DNA from: Sphingomonas sp. So64.6b
GTDB lineage: Bacteria; Pseudomonadota; Alphaproteobacteria; Sphingomonadales; Sphingomonadaceae
Direction of reading: 5' to 3'
Assembly: GCF_014171475.1 (NCBI RefSeq)
Contig: NZ_CP048817.1
Span: 558,001 to 622,000, forward strand
DNA length: 64,000 bases
In this document: positions 42,513 to 51,411 of the stretch, piece by piece
Layout: each line of letters starts with the position of its first letter
Numbering within the stretch: position 1 is the stretch's first letter
Position numbers and translations under genes: made by a program
Notes under the pieces: model-generated
Told to the model about the DNA's origin: nothing
Database searches by the model: none
The model's input: only the letters and a program-made list of their open reading frames with translations

Positions 42513-43544
42513 ATGACCTATGCCCCCTTACGGTTAAACCTCGATGGTGCTGCCCTTGTCGGTAACTGGCGCGCACTTTCCGCCATGAGCGGTGGCGCGG
42601 CATGCGGCGCTGCGATCAAGGCGGACGGCTATGGGCTGGGTGCGGTCGAGGTGGTGAAGCGGCTCGCCGCTGCCGGGTGTCGCGATTTCTTTGTCGCCAA
42701 CTGGGCCGAAGCAAACGCCATCGCTGCCTTGGGCGTGCAGGTCTCGGTTCTGCACGGTGTTCGCGATGCGGATATGATGCTTGCCGCGGCAGGGGGAGCC
42801 CGCCCGGTGCTCAACACCGCAAACCAGGTCGTGCGCTGGAAACAGGCGGGCGGCGGTCCGTGCGACGTGATGGTCGATACCGGCATGAACCGGCTCGGCC
42901 TGTCGGTCGATGATGTGACGAGCGGTCTGCTCGATGGCGTACAGGTCGAGACGCTGATGAGTCATCTCGCCTGCGCCGATGAGGACGACGCGATGAACGA
43001 GCGCCAGCGCGCCACCTTTGCCGCACTTGCCGGACGGACGCAGGCGAAGCGGCTGAGCCTGGCGAACTCCGCCGGGATCGGGCTCGGTTCCGATTATGCG
43101 TTCGACCTGACCCGCCCCGGTCTCGCGCTCTATGGAGGTGTCCCGCGGCCCGAATTCAACGGCGTCGTCCGCCAGGTCGTGACACCCGAGGCGCAAATCC
43201 TTCAGCGCCGCACCGTCCCCGCGGGCGGTATGATCGGCTACAACGCGATCTTCACCGCACCGGCCGAGATCGAGGTCGCGATCCTCAATCTCGGTTATGC
43301 CGATGGTTATTTCCGTGGTTTCTCGGACAAGGGCGCGGCGCTGTTCGAAGGACGGCGGTTGCCGCTGCTTGGTCGCGTGTCGATGGATCTTATCGCCGTC
43401 GACGTATCGGGTGCGCCGGAACTCGGTGAAGGCGACTGGCTGTCGCTCGATTATGCATTGCCTGAGGCGGCGGCGCTGTCGGGGATGTCGCAATATGAAT
43501 TGCTGACTGGTTTGGGCAAACGCTTCGATCGGGTTTGGCGCTGA
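42513..43544 (+). CDS. alr: Alanine racemase
   Basis: A 343-aa PLP-dependent racemase making D-alanine for peptidoglycan. The PLP Lys36 is in AAIKADGYGLGA, and MVDTGMNRLGL follows. The second catalytic Tyr is in GMIGYNAIF, and LGRVSMDLIAVDV is the C-terminal domain signature. The length is slightly shorter than usual but complete. It lies 33 bp after the MHS transporter on the same strand. Confidence 0.95.
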   Translation: MTYAPLRLNLDGAALVGNWRALSAMSGGAACGAAIKADGYGLGAVEVVKRLAAAGCRDFFVANWAEANAIAALGVQVSVLHGVRDADMMLAAAGGARPVLNTANQVVRWKQAGGGPCDVMVDTGMNRLGLSVDDVTSGLLDGVQVETLMSHLACADEDDAMNERQRATFAALAGRTQAKRLSLANSAGIGLGSDYAFDLTRPGLALYGGVPRPEFNGVVRQVVTPEAQILQRRTVPAGGMIGYNAIFTAPAEIEVAILNLGYADGYFRGFSDKGAALFEGRRLPLLGRVSMDLIAVDVSGAPELGEGDWLSLDYALPEAAALSGMSQYELLTGLGKRFDRVWR

Positions 43545-43706
43545 CGTTCGGGGCTTATCAGCAAAATCACCTCCCAGACGCTGCGCGCAACCAACCTCCA
43601 TCTGACAAATTAACAAGCCGGACTTGGTTCGCAGAGGAATCCCTTGTGGGAGAGGGGAAGACTGCACACCTCGACGGCGCGTCCACATCGCACTATCGGC
43701 ACGGCC

Positions 43707-44285
43707 ATGTCCGGACTCGAGGCGATCGCCTCTCTCCTCATTGTCATCAACGTCGTGCTGGTCGCCCGCCGCAGCATCTGGAACTATGCGTTCGCGATCA
43801 TGGGCGTGCTGCTCTTCGCGTGGATTTTCTTCCACGCGAAGCTGTACAGCGATGCGCTGCTGCAGGGTTTTTTCCTGGTGATCAATCTTTATGGCTGGCG
43901 GCACTGGTCGCACTCGGTTGCGCGCGAGGGAGAGATCCGGGTCGAGCGAATGAAACCGGCGGATCGGTGGCTCTGGCTTGGCGGAATCGCTGCGGCGACG
44001 GCGGGCTGGGGCTGGTTGATGCACCGCTTCACCGACGCGGCCTTGCCCTGGCTCGATGCCGGCGTCGCGATGGCCAGCATCGCCGCGCAAATCCTGTTGT
44101 CGCGGCAGAAAATCGAGAATTGGCTGTTGTGGATCGCGGTCGATCTGATCGCGATCGGCATGTACGCGCTGAAGGATCTGTGGGTCACCTGTGCGCTGTA
44201 TGTGGTGTTGCTGGCGGTTTCGATCTGGGGCCTGCGCGACTGGCGTCGTGCCGAACGGAGCGGTCCAGATAAGGCTGGGATATGA
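43707..44285 (+). CDS. pnuC: Nicotinamide riboside transporter PnuC
   Basis: A 192-aa PnuC-family membrane protein. Features are EAIASLLIVINVVLVARRSIWNYAFAI, the YGWRHW motif, and a late WLLWIAVDLIAIGMYALKDLW helix with the family WxxW-like pattern. It should import nicotinamide riboside because the next, overlapping gene encodes a NadR-type kinase. I chose the ATG at 43707; an in-frame GTG at 43644 is possible. The 162-bp leader shows no riboswitch I recognise. Confidence 0.9.
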   Translation: MSGLEAIASLLIVINVVLVARRSIWNYAFAIMGVLLFAWIFFHAKLYSDALLQGFFLVINLYGWRHWSHSVAREGEIRVERMKPADRWLWLGGIAAATAGWGWLMHRFTDAALPWLDAGVAMASIAAQILLSRQKIENWLLWIAVDLIAIGMYALKDLWVTCALYVVLLAVSIWGLRDWRRAERSGPDKAGI

Positions 44286-44794
44286 CCCGCACCATCTGTC
44301 TTCACGGACCGGAGAGCACGGGCAAGTCGACGCTCGCCCCGCGTCTCGCGCGGCATTTGTCGGGCGCGGTGGTCGATGAATATGGTCGCACCTTCGCGGA
44401 GGCGCACGGCGTGGATTTCACCATGGCCGACCTGGTCACGATCGCGCAGACGCATGACCGGCTGACGCGCGCGATGAACGGCATCGATTTGCTGATCCTC
44501 GACACCGATCCGCTGATGACCGCGGTATGGGCGGACATGCTGTTCGGATATCGCGATCCCTGGTTCGATGCGTGGACCGGGACGGCCGATCTTTATCTGC
44601 TGTTCGATATCGACTTGCCCTGGATCGAGGACGGCACGCGCATGTTCGGGTCGGTGGCGGAGCGGCAGCGTTTCTTCGACTTGTCACGGGCCGAGCTCGA
44701 ACGGCGTGGGGTGCGCTGGGCGCTGGTGCGGGGCGAGGGTGAGGAACGCTTCGCCAGCGCGCTTGCCGCGATCGAGGCGGCGGGGTTGGTTTAG
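44282..44794 (+). CDS. NadR-like ATPase, probable ribosylnicotinamide kinase
   Basis: A 170-aa P-loop protein of the NadR C-terminal type. Walker A is HGPESTGKSTLA, followed by VVDEYGRTF and DTDPLMTAVWADML, then DLPWIEDGTRMFG. It lacks the HTH and adenylyltransferase parts of E. coli NadR, so only kinase activity is expected (nicotinamide riboside to NMN). It overlaps pnuC by 4 bp. This forms a two-gene NAD salvage unit. Confidence 0.88.
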   Translation: MTRTICLHGPESTGKSTLAPRLARHLSGAVVDEYGRTFAEAHGVDFTMADLVTIAQTHDRLTRAMNGIDLLILDTDPLMTAVWADMLFGYRDPWFDAWTGTADLYLLFDIDLPWIEDGTRMFGSVAERQRFFDLSRAELERRGVRWALVRGEGEERFASALAAIEAAGLV

Positions 44795-44818
44795 GGTGTT
44801 CTTGCTCTCCCTTATTTA

Positions 44819-44859
44819 TTCCTTCCTTCCTTCCTTCCTTCCTTCCTTCCTTCCTTCCT
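44819..44859. repeat. (TTCC)n microsatellite, about 10 units
   Basis: An uninterrupted 41-bp tract of the tetranucleotide TTCC starts 24 bp after the NadR-like gene stop. It is intergenic between convergent genes. Such tracts mutate by slipped-strand mispairing. Confidence 0.95.
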
Positions 44860-44870
44860 CTTTTCTTACT

Positions 44871-45003
44871 CCCCTCCCTTTATGGGAGGTCGGGGGAGGG
44901 TGCGATCGCGCAGCGCATCGCTCGGTGCGTAGCGCCGAACGGGGCTTCGAGCCCCGTCCGCCGCTGACCCACCCCCAGCCCCTCCCTTGCAGGGAGGGGA
45001 GTA
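44871..45003. repeat. Compound hairpin repeat between convergent genes
   Basis: Successive hairpins: CTCCC-tttat-GGGAG, CGGGGCT-tcg-AGCCCCG, and CCCCTCCC-ttgca-GGGAGGGG at the right end. CGGGGGAGGGTG and CCACCCCCAGCCCC-type segments can also pair across the element. It resembles the other hairpin-rich intergenic block at 48769-48971. It ends 8 bp before the peroxiredoxin stop and may act as a terminator. Confidence 0.75.
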
Positions 45004-45011
45004 AGAGGCGC

Positions 45012-45548
45012 TTAGCGTTTGCGTGCTTTCCATGCCTTGACCGCGTCGAGCGTGCCCTGGACGTGTCCGGCGGGGTTCATCTGCGACAAAGTGAAGAGCA
45101 CCTTGCCGTCGGGCGCGATGACATAGGAGGTGCGGTTGGTCATCGTTGCGCCGGCCTTGAGCGGCACGTCATAGCCGGCGATCGTCGTGGCGCTGGCGAC
45201 GCCGACCGGAAATTTGTTGCGGCACGCCTCGACCGAGAATTTGGCGAGCTTGTCGATCGGGTCGGCGGACAGGCCGATCAGCGTCGCGCCGTTCCTGTGG
45301 AATTCAGCGGCGGCTTCGGCGAATTCATGCGTTTCGATCGTGCACCCCTGCGTGAAGGCGGCGGGGAAGAAATAGATCACCACCGGACCCTTTTTCAGCG
45401 CCCTGGCCAGGGCGAAATCGAACGGCTTGCCGCCAAGCGCGGCCTTGGTGGTGAAGACCGGCGCCTGGGCGCCGACCGGCAAAGCCGCGGAAGCGGGCAG
45501 GGCGATGGTCGCGGCGGCGAGGGCGAGGGCGGTGGCGATCGATTTCAT
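45012..45548 (-). CDS. Exported peroxiredoxin (AhpC/Bcp type)
   Basis: A 178-aa protein with a signal peptide (MKSIATALALAAATIALPASA) and a thioredoxin-fold peroxiredoxin domain. The peroxidatic Cys is in FFPAAFTQGCTIE, where the family has P-x-x-x-T-x-x-C. A possible resolving Cys is in EACRNKF. It should reduce peroxides in the periplasm. Most Bcp-type enzymes are cytoplasmic; the signal peptide is the notable point. Confidence 0.9.
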   Translation of the reverse strand: MKSIATALALAAATIALPASAALPVGAQAPVFTTKAALGGKPFDFALARALKKGPVVIYFFPAAFTQGCTIETHEFAEAAAEFHRNGATLIGLSADPIDKLAKFSVEACRNKFPVGVASATTIAGYDVPLKAGATMTNRTSYVIAPDGKVLFTLSQMNPAGHVQGTLDAVKAWKARKR

Positions 45549-45645
45549 GGGCTTACGACTCCGGACAGGCGGGAACGCGTTACGCTACGACCGGAGACGA
45601 CGAACCGCTATCCCATGCTTCGCGTTTTCGATTGTCGTCAGACAC

Positions 45646-45680
45646 GAAAACGGCGCGGCGTTGAATCAACGCCGCGCCGT
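45646..45680 (-). terminator. Terminator after the CsgG-like gene, possibly bidirectional
   Basis: ACGGCGCGGCGTTG-aat-CAACGCCGCGCCGT is a perfect 14-bp stem. On the minus strand TTTT follows; on the plus strand ATTTTTG follows. It lies 37 bp downstream of the CsgG-like stop. Confidence 0.88.
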
Positions 45681-45716
45681 ATTTTTGATCCTCCCCGGTA
45701 ACGGGGAGGATTTAGG

Positions 45717-46691
45717 TTACAGCGACGGCGCCAGCTTGGTGTTCATGACCCACCCGACATTGTCGTTTTCGTCCGCGACTTCCCACCACAGGCCGTTCTG
45801 CTGGCCGGTGGGATAGACGATCGAGCCGACCGGCAAGGTGCGGATGATCGCGCCCTTGGGGTTGGCGGCGCGGCGCATCGCGACCGGGCCTTGCGCGGTG
45901 AAGGTCTTTTTGGGCGCGGCCTGCGCAGTGCCCTCGTCGCCGGGGGTGATGTACCCCAGGCTGGTCACCATCTTGGTATAGGCCTGGATGAACGACAGCG
46001 TCACGATGCGGCCGATATCGGTGCTTTCGTAACCGCCGCCGATCCCGCCAACGCCGACGCCACCGCCGCCGAACACGCCACCGACCGCAAAGCTGGTGTC
46101 GCGCTTCGCGGCATAACCGTCCTCGACCGCGATCGTTTCAGTGGTGCGGACATTGGTCAGCGACAGGACCGTGTTGGCCTCCATCTTGCGCGACTTGATG
46201 CCGCCGAGCAGACCGCCGATCGGGCCGCCGAGCAGTGCGCCCGCCGCGCCGGCCGCGCCGTTGCCGCTGACATTGCTGTTCGCGCCCTGGATTTCAGCGA
46301 CGAGGACATAGTCCGCCGCCTTGATCTGACCCTGGCCGACATTCGACTGGCGCTGCAGGCCGAGCCCTGCGCCGATGTCGCGTTCGCGCGTCGCGGCGTT
46401 CAGGCCGGTGCCGCGATCGACGATGTTGAAGCAACCCGAACGCTGCACCAGCACGCGCAGCAGTTTCTGCGGCGGGGCCAGACTGTTCTGCGTCCAGCCC
46501 GAGGGATCGTCACCATCGGCGATCGATACCGTGCCATGTTTGCGCGAGCAGCGCGGCACGTCGCTCATCGCTGCCTGTTGCAGCCGCTGGCCATTCGAGG
46601 CCTTGGCCTGTTTCGGTTCCTTACCGGCAAGTGCCGGTGTCGTTGTAATCAGCAGCATCGCTGCCCCGGCGAGCATTGTCTTTCCAGCCAT
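45717..46691 (-). CDS. CsgG/HfaB-like exported protein with C-terminal SH3 domain
   Basis: A 324-aa protein with a signal peptide (AMLLITTTPALA). The centre matches the CsgG/HfaB assembly-protein fold: LRVLVQRSGCFNIVDRGTGL, AADYVLVAEIQG, and a Gly-rich VGGVFGGGGVGVGGIGGGY loop where CsgG has its channel region. The end is a bacterial SH3-like domain (VAMRRAANPKGAIIRTLPVGS...LWWEVADENDNVGWVM). No curli or holdfast genes are adjacent. There is no lipobox at the signal end, unlike CsgG. Confidence 0.8.
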   Translation of the reverse strand: MAGKTMLAGAAMLLITTTPALAGKEPKQAKASNGQRLQQAAMSDVPRCSRKHGTVSIADGDDPSGWTQNSLAPPQKLLRVLVQRSGCFNIVDRGTGLNAATRERDIGAGLGLQRQSNVGQGQIKAADYVLVAEIQGANSNVSGNGAAGAAGALLGGPIGGLLGGIKSRKMEANTVLSLTNVRTTETIAVEDGYAAKRDTSFAVGGVFGGGGVGVGGIGGGYESTDIGRIVTLSFIQAYTKMVTSLGYITPGDEGTAQAAPKKTFTAQGPVAMRRAANPKGAIIRTLPVGSIVYPTGQQNGLWWEVADENDNVGWVMNTKLAPSL

Positions 46692-46838
46692 CTGGCATCC
46701 CCTTTTGACAAAAAAATGATTCGCGCCCTTGGATAGCTCGTCGCATCATTGGCGGAAAACCGCAATTGCCTCTTGGTTGCCATGTGACCGCGCGATGCTA
46801 TGGCAAGCCAATAGCTGCCACGCCATCCAGAGAAAACA

Positions 46839-48647
46839 GTGACCCCGCTCGACAAGATCCGCAATTTTTCGATCATCGCCCATATCGACCATGGCAAATC
46901 GACCCTGGCCGACCGGCTGATCCAGCTTACCGGCGGGCTGACCGCGCGCGAGATGTCCGAACAGGTGCTCGATAACATGGATATCGAGAAGGAGCGCGGC
47001 ATCACGATCAAGGCGCAGACCGTGCGCCTGAGCTACACCGCGAAGGACGGCGAGACCTATACGCTGAACCTGATGGACACGCCGGGGCATGTCGACTTCG
47101 CCTATGAAGTCTCGCGCAGCCTGGCCGCGTGCGAGGGCGCGTTGCTGGTGGTCGATGCGGCGCAGGGCGTCGAGGCGCAGACATTGGCCAATGTCTATCA
47201 GTCGATCGAGCATGATCATGAGATCGTGCCGGTGATCAACAAGATCGATTTGCCCGCCGCCGACCCGGAAAAGGTCCGGGCCGAGATCGAGGAAGTGATC
47301 GGGCTCGACGCGTCGAACGCGGTGCTGACCAGCGCCAAATCGGGCATCGGCATCGCCGAAGTACTCGAGGCGATCGTCACGCGCATCCCGCCGCCCAAGG
47401 GCGATGCCGATGCGCCGTTGAAGGCGATGCTGGTCGACAGCTGGTACGACCCGTATCTCGGCGTCGTCATCCTGGTGCGCGTGATGGCCGGCACCTTGAA
47501 AAAGGGCCAGCAGATCAAGTTCATGGCGACCGGCACGACGCATCTGGTCGACCGGGTCGGCTGTTTCCGGCCGAAGATCGAACAGCTTACCGATCTTGGC
47601 GTGGGCGAGATCGGCTTCATCACCGCGCAGATCAAGGAAGTGGCGCAGACCGCGGTCGGCGACACGATCACTGATGCCAAGCGCCCGGCGGCCGAAGCCT
47701 TGCCCGGCTTCAAGCTGGTTCAGCCAGTGGTGTTCTGCGGCCTGTTTCCGGTCGATGCGGCGGATTTCGAGAAGCTGCGTGAATCGATCGGCAAGCTCAG
47801 GCTCAACGATGCGAGCTTCACTTTCGAGATGGAGTCGAGCGCGGCATTGGGCTTCGGTTTCCGCTGCGGGTTCCTCGGCCTGTTGCATCTGGAGATCATC
47901 CAGGAGCGGCTGACGCGCGAGTACGATCTCGACCTGATCACCACCGCGCCGTCGGTGGTCTATCAGATCGAGCTGACTCACGGGCAGGGCCATATCGAGC
48001 TGCACAATCCGGCCGACATGCCCGAGCCGAACAAGATCGCGACGATCGCCGAGCCGTGGATCGAGGCGGTGATTTATTGCCCGGACGAATATCTCGGCCC
48101 GATCCTGAAGCTGTGCCAGGACCGGCGCGGGATCCAGAAGAATTTGACCTATGTCGCGGGCCGCGCGCAGGTGACGTACGAATTGCCGCTCAACGAAGTG
48201 GTGTTCGACTTCTACGACCGGCTGAAGAGCATCTCCAGAGGTTATGCGAGCTTCGATTATCATCAGATCGGCTATCGCGAGGGCGATCTGGTCAAGATGG
48301 GCATCCTGGTCAATGGCGAGCCGGTCGATGCGCTGAGCATGATCGTTCACCGCGGCACCGCCGAAGCGCGCGGGCGCGGCATGTGCGAGCGGTTGAAGGA
48401 TTTGATCCCGCGGCATTTGTTCAAGATCCCGATCCAGGCCGCGATCGGCGGCAAGGTGATCGCGCGCGAGACGATCGCGGCGATGCGCAAGGACGTGACG
48501 GCGAAATGCTATGGCGGCGATATCAGCCGCAAGAAGAAGCTGCTCGACAAGCAGAAAGAGGGCAAGAAGCGGATGCGCGAATATGGCTCGGTGAGCATTC
48601 CGCAAGAGGCGTTCATCGCCGCGCTGCGCATGGGGGATGATGGCTGA
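46839..48647 (+). CDS. lepA: Elongation factor 4
   Basis: A 602-aa translational GTPase, back-translocase/elongation factor 4. G1 is [15 protein letters not shown]3 is [10 protein letters not shown]4 is NKIDLP, and SAKSG follows. The LepA-specific C-terminal domain is present ([18 protein letters not shown]). The start is GTG at 46839. The length matches the family. A hairpin-rich repeat block follows. Confidence 0.97.
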   Translation: MTPLDKIRNFSIIAHIDHGKSTLADRLIQLTGGLTAREMSEQVLDNMDIEKERGITIKAQTVRLSYTAKDGETYTLNLMDTPGHVDFAYEVSRSLAACEGALLVVDAAQGVEAQTLANVYQSIEHDHEIVPVINKIDLPAADPEKVRAEIEEVIGLDASNAVLTSAKSGIGIAEVLEAIVTRIPPPKGDADAPLKAMLVDSWYDPYLGVVILVRVMAGTLKKGQQIKFMATGTTHLVDRVGCFRPKIEQLTDLGVGEIGFITAQIKEVAQTAVGDTITDAKRPAAEALPGFKLVQPVVFCGLFPVDAADFEKLRESIGKLRLNDASFTFEMESSAALGFGFRCGFLGLLHLEIIQERLTREYDLDLITTAPSVVYQIELTHGQGHIELHNPADMPEPNKIATIAEPWIEAVIYCPDEYLGPILKLCQDRRGIQKNLTYVAGRAQVTYELPLNEVVFDFYDRLKSISRGYASFDYHQIGYREGDLVKMGILVNGEPVDALSMIVHRGTAEARGRGMCERLKDLIPRHLFKIPIQAAIGGKVIARETIAAMRKDVTAKCYGGDISRKKKLLDKQKEGKKRMREYGSVSIPQEAFIAALRMGDDG

Positions 48648-48768
48648 GCTCATGCTTGCCGGGGCACGCGCCATCTTGAGTGGATGGCGTGTGGCCAGGT
48701 GAGATGGGTTCGCGCGGAGCCGCGGAGACGCGGAGACGCGGAGATATTGCGGCGCGGTCATTTAACTC

Positions 48769-48971
48769 CTCGCCCATTGGGAGTGTTGGGTTGGACTGCC
48801 CCCGGCAGTCCAAGATCGTGCCGGGGGCACGATCGACCCAACACTGGGGACCATTTGCTTCTTCAGCAAATGGTGGAGGGGGCGTGCCAAGCAGCGTAAC
48901 GCTTGTGGCGGGCCCCCTCCACCACGCGCTGAAGAAGCGCGCGGTCCCCCTCCCCCTGCGGGGGAGGAATT
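48769..48971. repeat. Hairpin-array intergenic block
   Basis: A gene-free stretch after lepA in which nearly every base can pair. GTGTTGGGT/ACCCAACAC encloses two hairpins, TTGGACTGCC/GGCAGTCCAA and GATCGTGCC/GGCACGATC. Then come CCATTTGCT/AGCAAATGG, TGGTGGAGGGGGC paired with its complement about 50 bp later, CGCGC/GCGCG, and CTCCCCC/GGGGGAG at the right edge. No coding potential is seen from 48648 to 48970. Confidence 0.85.
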
Positions 48972-50500
48972 TAGGTTTGCCCGTCGTCTCTGAGATCCTT
49001 GTACAGGCGTTCGCATTCCTCTTCCTCGGTGAGGGGGCGCTGACGCGGTTGGGGGGCGCTGGGCCAGTAGAGCGTGTCGCGGGGCATGACCGGTGCGGCG
49101 AAGGTGAGGGCGAGGGCGTCGGCATCGTCGGGTGAGGCAAGGCCACGGGCCTTCATATGCTCCTTCTTCTCAAGCAGGATCTCGGCGTCGTTGGCATAAC
49201 CGTATTCGACGCCGGTCAGGTCGGTCGCCAGTGCATCATCGTCGGGGATCGCGCCGTTTTCCAGCCAGCCGCGCATATTGGTCCACATCTCTGCGCGCTT
49301 GTTGGCGGTCTTGACGCGCATGCTGCCCGACCAGGTGGCGTCACCACCTTTGCCGCCGAACCAGACTTCATGGACATTTTCGACACCGAGCTGGCGCAGG
49401 CGATCGACCACTGCGGCGCCGACACTGCCGGCATCGACGAAGATCGCATCGGGGCGATGGATCTGGGCCTGCAACGCGACATCACCGGCCAGCGTCATCG
49501 CATCGGTCTTGTACCAGCGCTTCCACGGGCGGCTGCGCGCGTCGCGGCCACAGCGGATCGCGAGCGTCGAATGATCGTCGCCGAAGCGCGCGCAATCGAG
49601 CCCGAAGATGATCGGGTCGGTCGGCAGATTGTGGAAATCGCGCACGCGCGCCGCGTCGACCAGATCGCTGGCGATGAACTGCATCGATGACGCGGATGGG
49701 AACTGGCCGCGGACACGGACCTTCACGATGTCGCTGTCGACGCCATAAGTCTCGATCAGTTCGTCGAGATAGGCTTTGTTGGTGCCCTCGACGGTGCGGC
49801 TGTCGATTTGCGCTGTGTTCCACAGATGACGGTGCGCGCCGAAGCATTCGCGGAAAGGCCCTGAATTGCTGGTCGGGTTGCCGAAAGCGAGGAAGATGAT
49901 CTCGGTCTGCTCATCGGTCAGCGCACCGAGGGCGACCTCCCACACCTTTGCCGGGATGCCGCTGGCCTCGTCGAACACGAGGATCAGGCGTTTGCCCTGA
50001 TTGTGGAGGCCGGCAAACGCCTCGGTATTGGTCAGGCTCCAGGTGACGAGGTCGGCGCGCCAGCTTTTGTCATGGCCGGGGCTGGTCGAGACCAAAGCCG
50101 TTGCGCCGACCCGGAACCAGTCGCGGGTAAGTGAGAGATTGGACCATTTGGCGAGCTCGGGCGCTGTCTTGGTGAGGAGCTGGTTCTCGGTGTTGGCGGT
50201 GACCACGATGCGCGTGTCGACGCCGGTATCGAGACCCCATTTGATCAGCATCGCGATCAGCGCCGACTTGCCGATGCCATGGCCTGACGCGCGGGCGATG
50301 CGGCAGGGGGTGAATTGGGTCGCGGGGTTTTGAAGGTGTTCCCCGATCGCTTCCATCACCTCGCACTGCCATTCGCGTGGGCCAGTGACGCCCTTCAGCG
50401 TGCCTTCGCCCCAGGGGTAGGCGAAGGCGGCATGGCCGAGCGGGTTATGCCTGAAGTCGGGCATCTGCGCGGCGAACGAGTCCGTGGAAGAGGTGTCCAT
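48971..50500 (-). CDS. Phage terminase large subunit
   Basis: A 509-aa DNA-packaging motor homologue. The N-terminal ATPase has Walker A in ASGHGIGKSALIAM and Walker B in RLILVFDEASG. The C-terminal RNase-H-like nuclease has Asp residues in IFGLDCARFGDDHSTLA, AIFVDAGSVGAAVVDRL and DDADALALTF. It appears intact. I chose the ATG at 50500 (MDTSSTDSF); a longer frame reads into the small-subunit gene. No portal, capsid, tail or integrase gene is nearby, so it is an orphan pair with the next gene. Confidence 0.9.
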   Translation of the reverse strand: MDTSSTDSFAAQMPDFRHNPLGHAAFAYPWGEGTLKGVTGPREWQCEVMEAIGEHLQNPATQFTPCRIARASGHGIGKSALIAMLIKWGLDTGVDTRIVVTANTENQLLTKTAPELAKWSNLSLTRDWFRVGATALVSTSPGHDKSWRADLVTWSLTNTEAFAGLHNQGKRLILVFDEASGIPAKVWEVALGALTDEQTEIIFLAFGNPTSNSGPFRECFGAHRHLWNTAQIDSRTVEGTNKAYLDELIETYGVDSDIVKVRVRGQFPSASSMQFIASDLVDAARVRDFHNLPTDPIIFGLDCARFGDDHSTLAIRCGRDARSRPWKRWYKTDAMTLAGDVALQAQIHRPDAIFVDAGSVGAAVVDRLRQLGVENVHEVWFGGKGGDATWSGSMRVKTANKRAEMWTNMRGWLENGAIPDDDALATDLTGVEYGYANDAEILLEKKEHMKARGLASPDDADALALTFAAPVMPRDTLYWPSAPQPRQRPLTEEEECERLYKDLRDDGQT

Positions 50501-50507
50501 GGCGCGG

Positions 50508-50993
50508 CTATTCCCGCGCTTGATGGTGCGGTGCTTGACGAAGTCGCGACCCTGCGATTCTGTCGACCCGCTCCATTGCCTTGCGGATTTCCTCGGCGAT
50601 ATTTTTCTCCTCCTCAGGCGGCGGCATGGGGCGAGCCCAGATGCCGGGGCGGGCGCGCAGCCATTGCAGCGCGGCGGTGGTATCGGCACGCACCTCGCGC
50701 TTGTAGCGCACGATCACCGGCTCCTCGGCGTCCGCCGGATGATAGATGCGGACCGCTTCCTCTTCATAACCGATCGCGCGCTCGTACAGCGCCCGCTCGA
50801 CGCGATCATCGGCAACCTCCTTGCCGAGCTTCGTCGCCTCGGCAAACTCCGGGTAAGCGGCGCGCCAGCGGAAGATGGTTGTGCGACAGACGCCGAACAC
50901 GGCGGCGAGTTCGCGATCGGTCAGGCCCTGGGCGTAAAGCTCGCGGGCTTGGCGGATGTAGGCGGGTTTGAAGGTCGAGGGGCGGGTTTCCAT
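50508..50993 (-). CDS. Terminase small-subunit-like HTH protein
   Basis: A 161-aa protein. The N-terminal HTH is YIRQARELYAQGLTDRELAAVFGVCRTTIFRW. The middle has DDRVERALYERAIGYEEEAV with EEPVIVRYKREV, and a late ALQWLRARPGIWA segment, as in small terminase proteins. It lies 7 bp upstream of the large subunit on the same strand. I chose the ATG at 50993 (METRPSTFK). The duplicated 27-bp motif lies 61 bp further upstream. Confidence 0.82.
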   Translation of the reverse strand: METRPSTFKPAYIRQARELYAQGLTDRELAAVFGVCRTTIFRWRAAYPEFAEATKLGKEVADDRVERALYERAIGYEEEAVRIYHPADAEEPVIVRYKREVRADTTAALQWLRARPGIWARPMPPPEEEKNIAEEIRKAMERVDRIAGSRLRQAPHHQARE

Positions 50994-51053
50994 GCTGCCC
51001 AGATAACGCGGCGCGCATTGCGTTTGAATCGAGCCGCTCGATGAAGGGCGAGG

Positions 51054-51080
51054 GGAGATATGGGACACCGGTTGTTGCAT
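51054..51080 (-). repeat. Second copy of the 27-bp motif found at 17331-17357
   Basis: Read on the minus strand: ATGCAACAACCGGTGT-CC-CATATCTCC. It matches the copy beside tRNA-Val at 25 of 27 positions. It lies just upstream of the terminase pair. Confidence 0.85.
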
Positions 51081-51411
51081 AATCTTGGCGTGCGGTCGCC
51101 GGCAGTATCGAGCAGGTTGCCGCGTAGAAAGTCTTTAATTATCAAATTGGTAATTGCTTTTAACGTGCCTTCGACCTTGGCGGCTGCAAGATAAGTATTG
51201 TGTCCCCACAATCCGTGTCCCCACAATCCGCGCGGAACGGCAATGACCGGCGCGCGGTCACGGGCGCGGGACACAGGGCATCATCGGATAGCAATGACGC
51301 CACCGCAATGAAGTGCGGATGACGCTCGGATGACAAGCGCGTCATCCGTCGCCGCCGGTGATTCAGCGGCCGGATCAGCCGTGGCAGTCGATGGCGCGTT
51401 GCCGCGTCGCC
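51081..51411. other. Gene-free stretch upstream of the terminase pair
   Basis: No gene is supported in these 331 bp. It contains an AT-rich patch (TTTAATTATCAAATTGGTAATT, about 51135-51156), the 15-bp tandem repeat at 51201-51230 and a GGATGACG-rich part near 51320. Open frames here are short and unlike proteins. Confidence 0.6.
51201..51230. repeat. 15-bp tandem duplication
   Basis: TGTCCCCACAATCCG occurs twice in direct, perfect tandem. The first copy overlaps a small dyad, ATTGTG-TCCC-CACAAT (51197-51212). Confidence 0.9.

Noticed and set aside
43545..43706. Riboswitch ahead of pnuC
   Set aside because: I looked for TPP and NAD-type riboswitch landmarks and found none.
44568..45701. Reading frame crossing the (TTCC)n tract, suggesting a phase-variable gene
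   Set aside because: The frame is out of phase with the NadR-like gene and antisense to the peroxiredoxin; it has no start signals or domain.
50921..51274. Minus-strand frame over the 27-bp motif as a real gene
   Set aside because: It overlaps the terminase small-subunit start in another frame, and its translation is unlike a protein.
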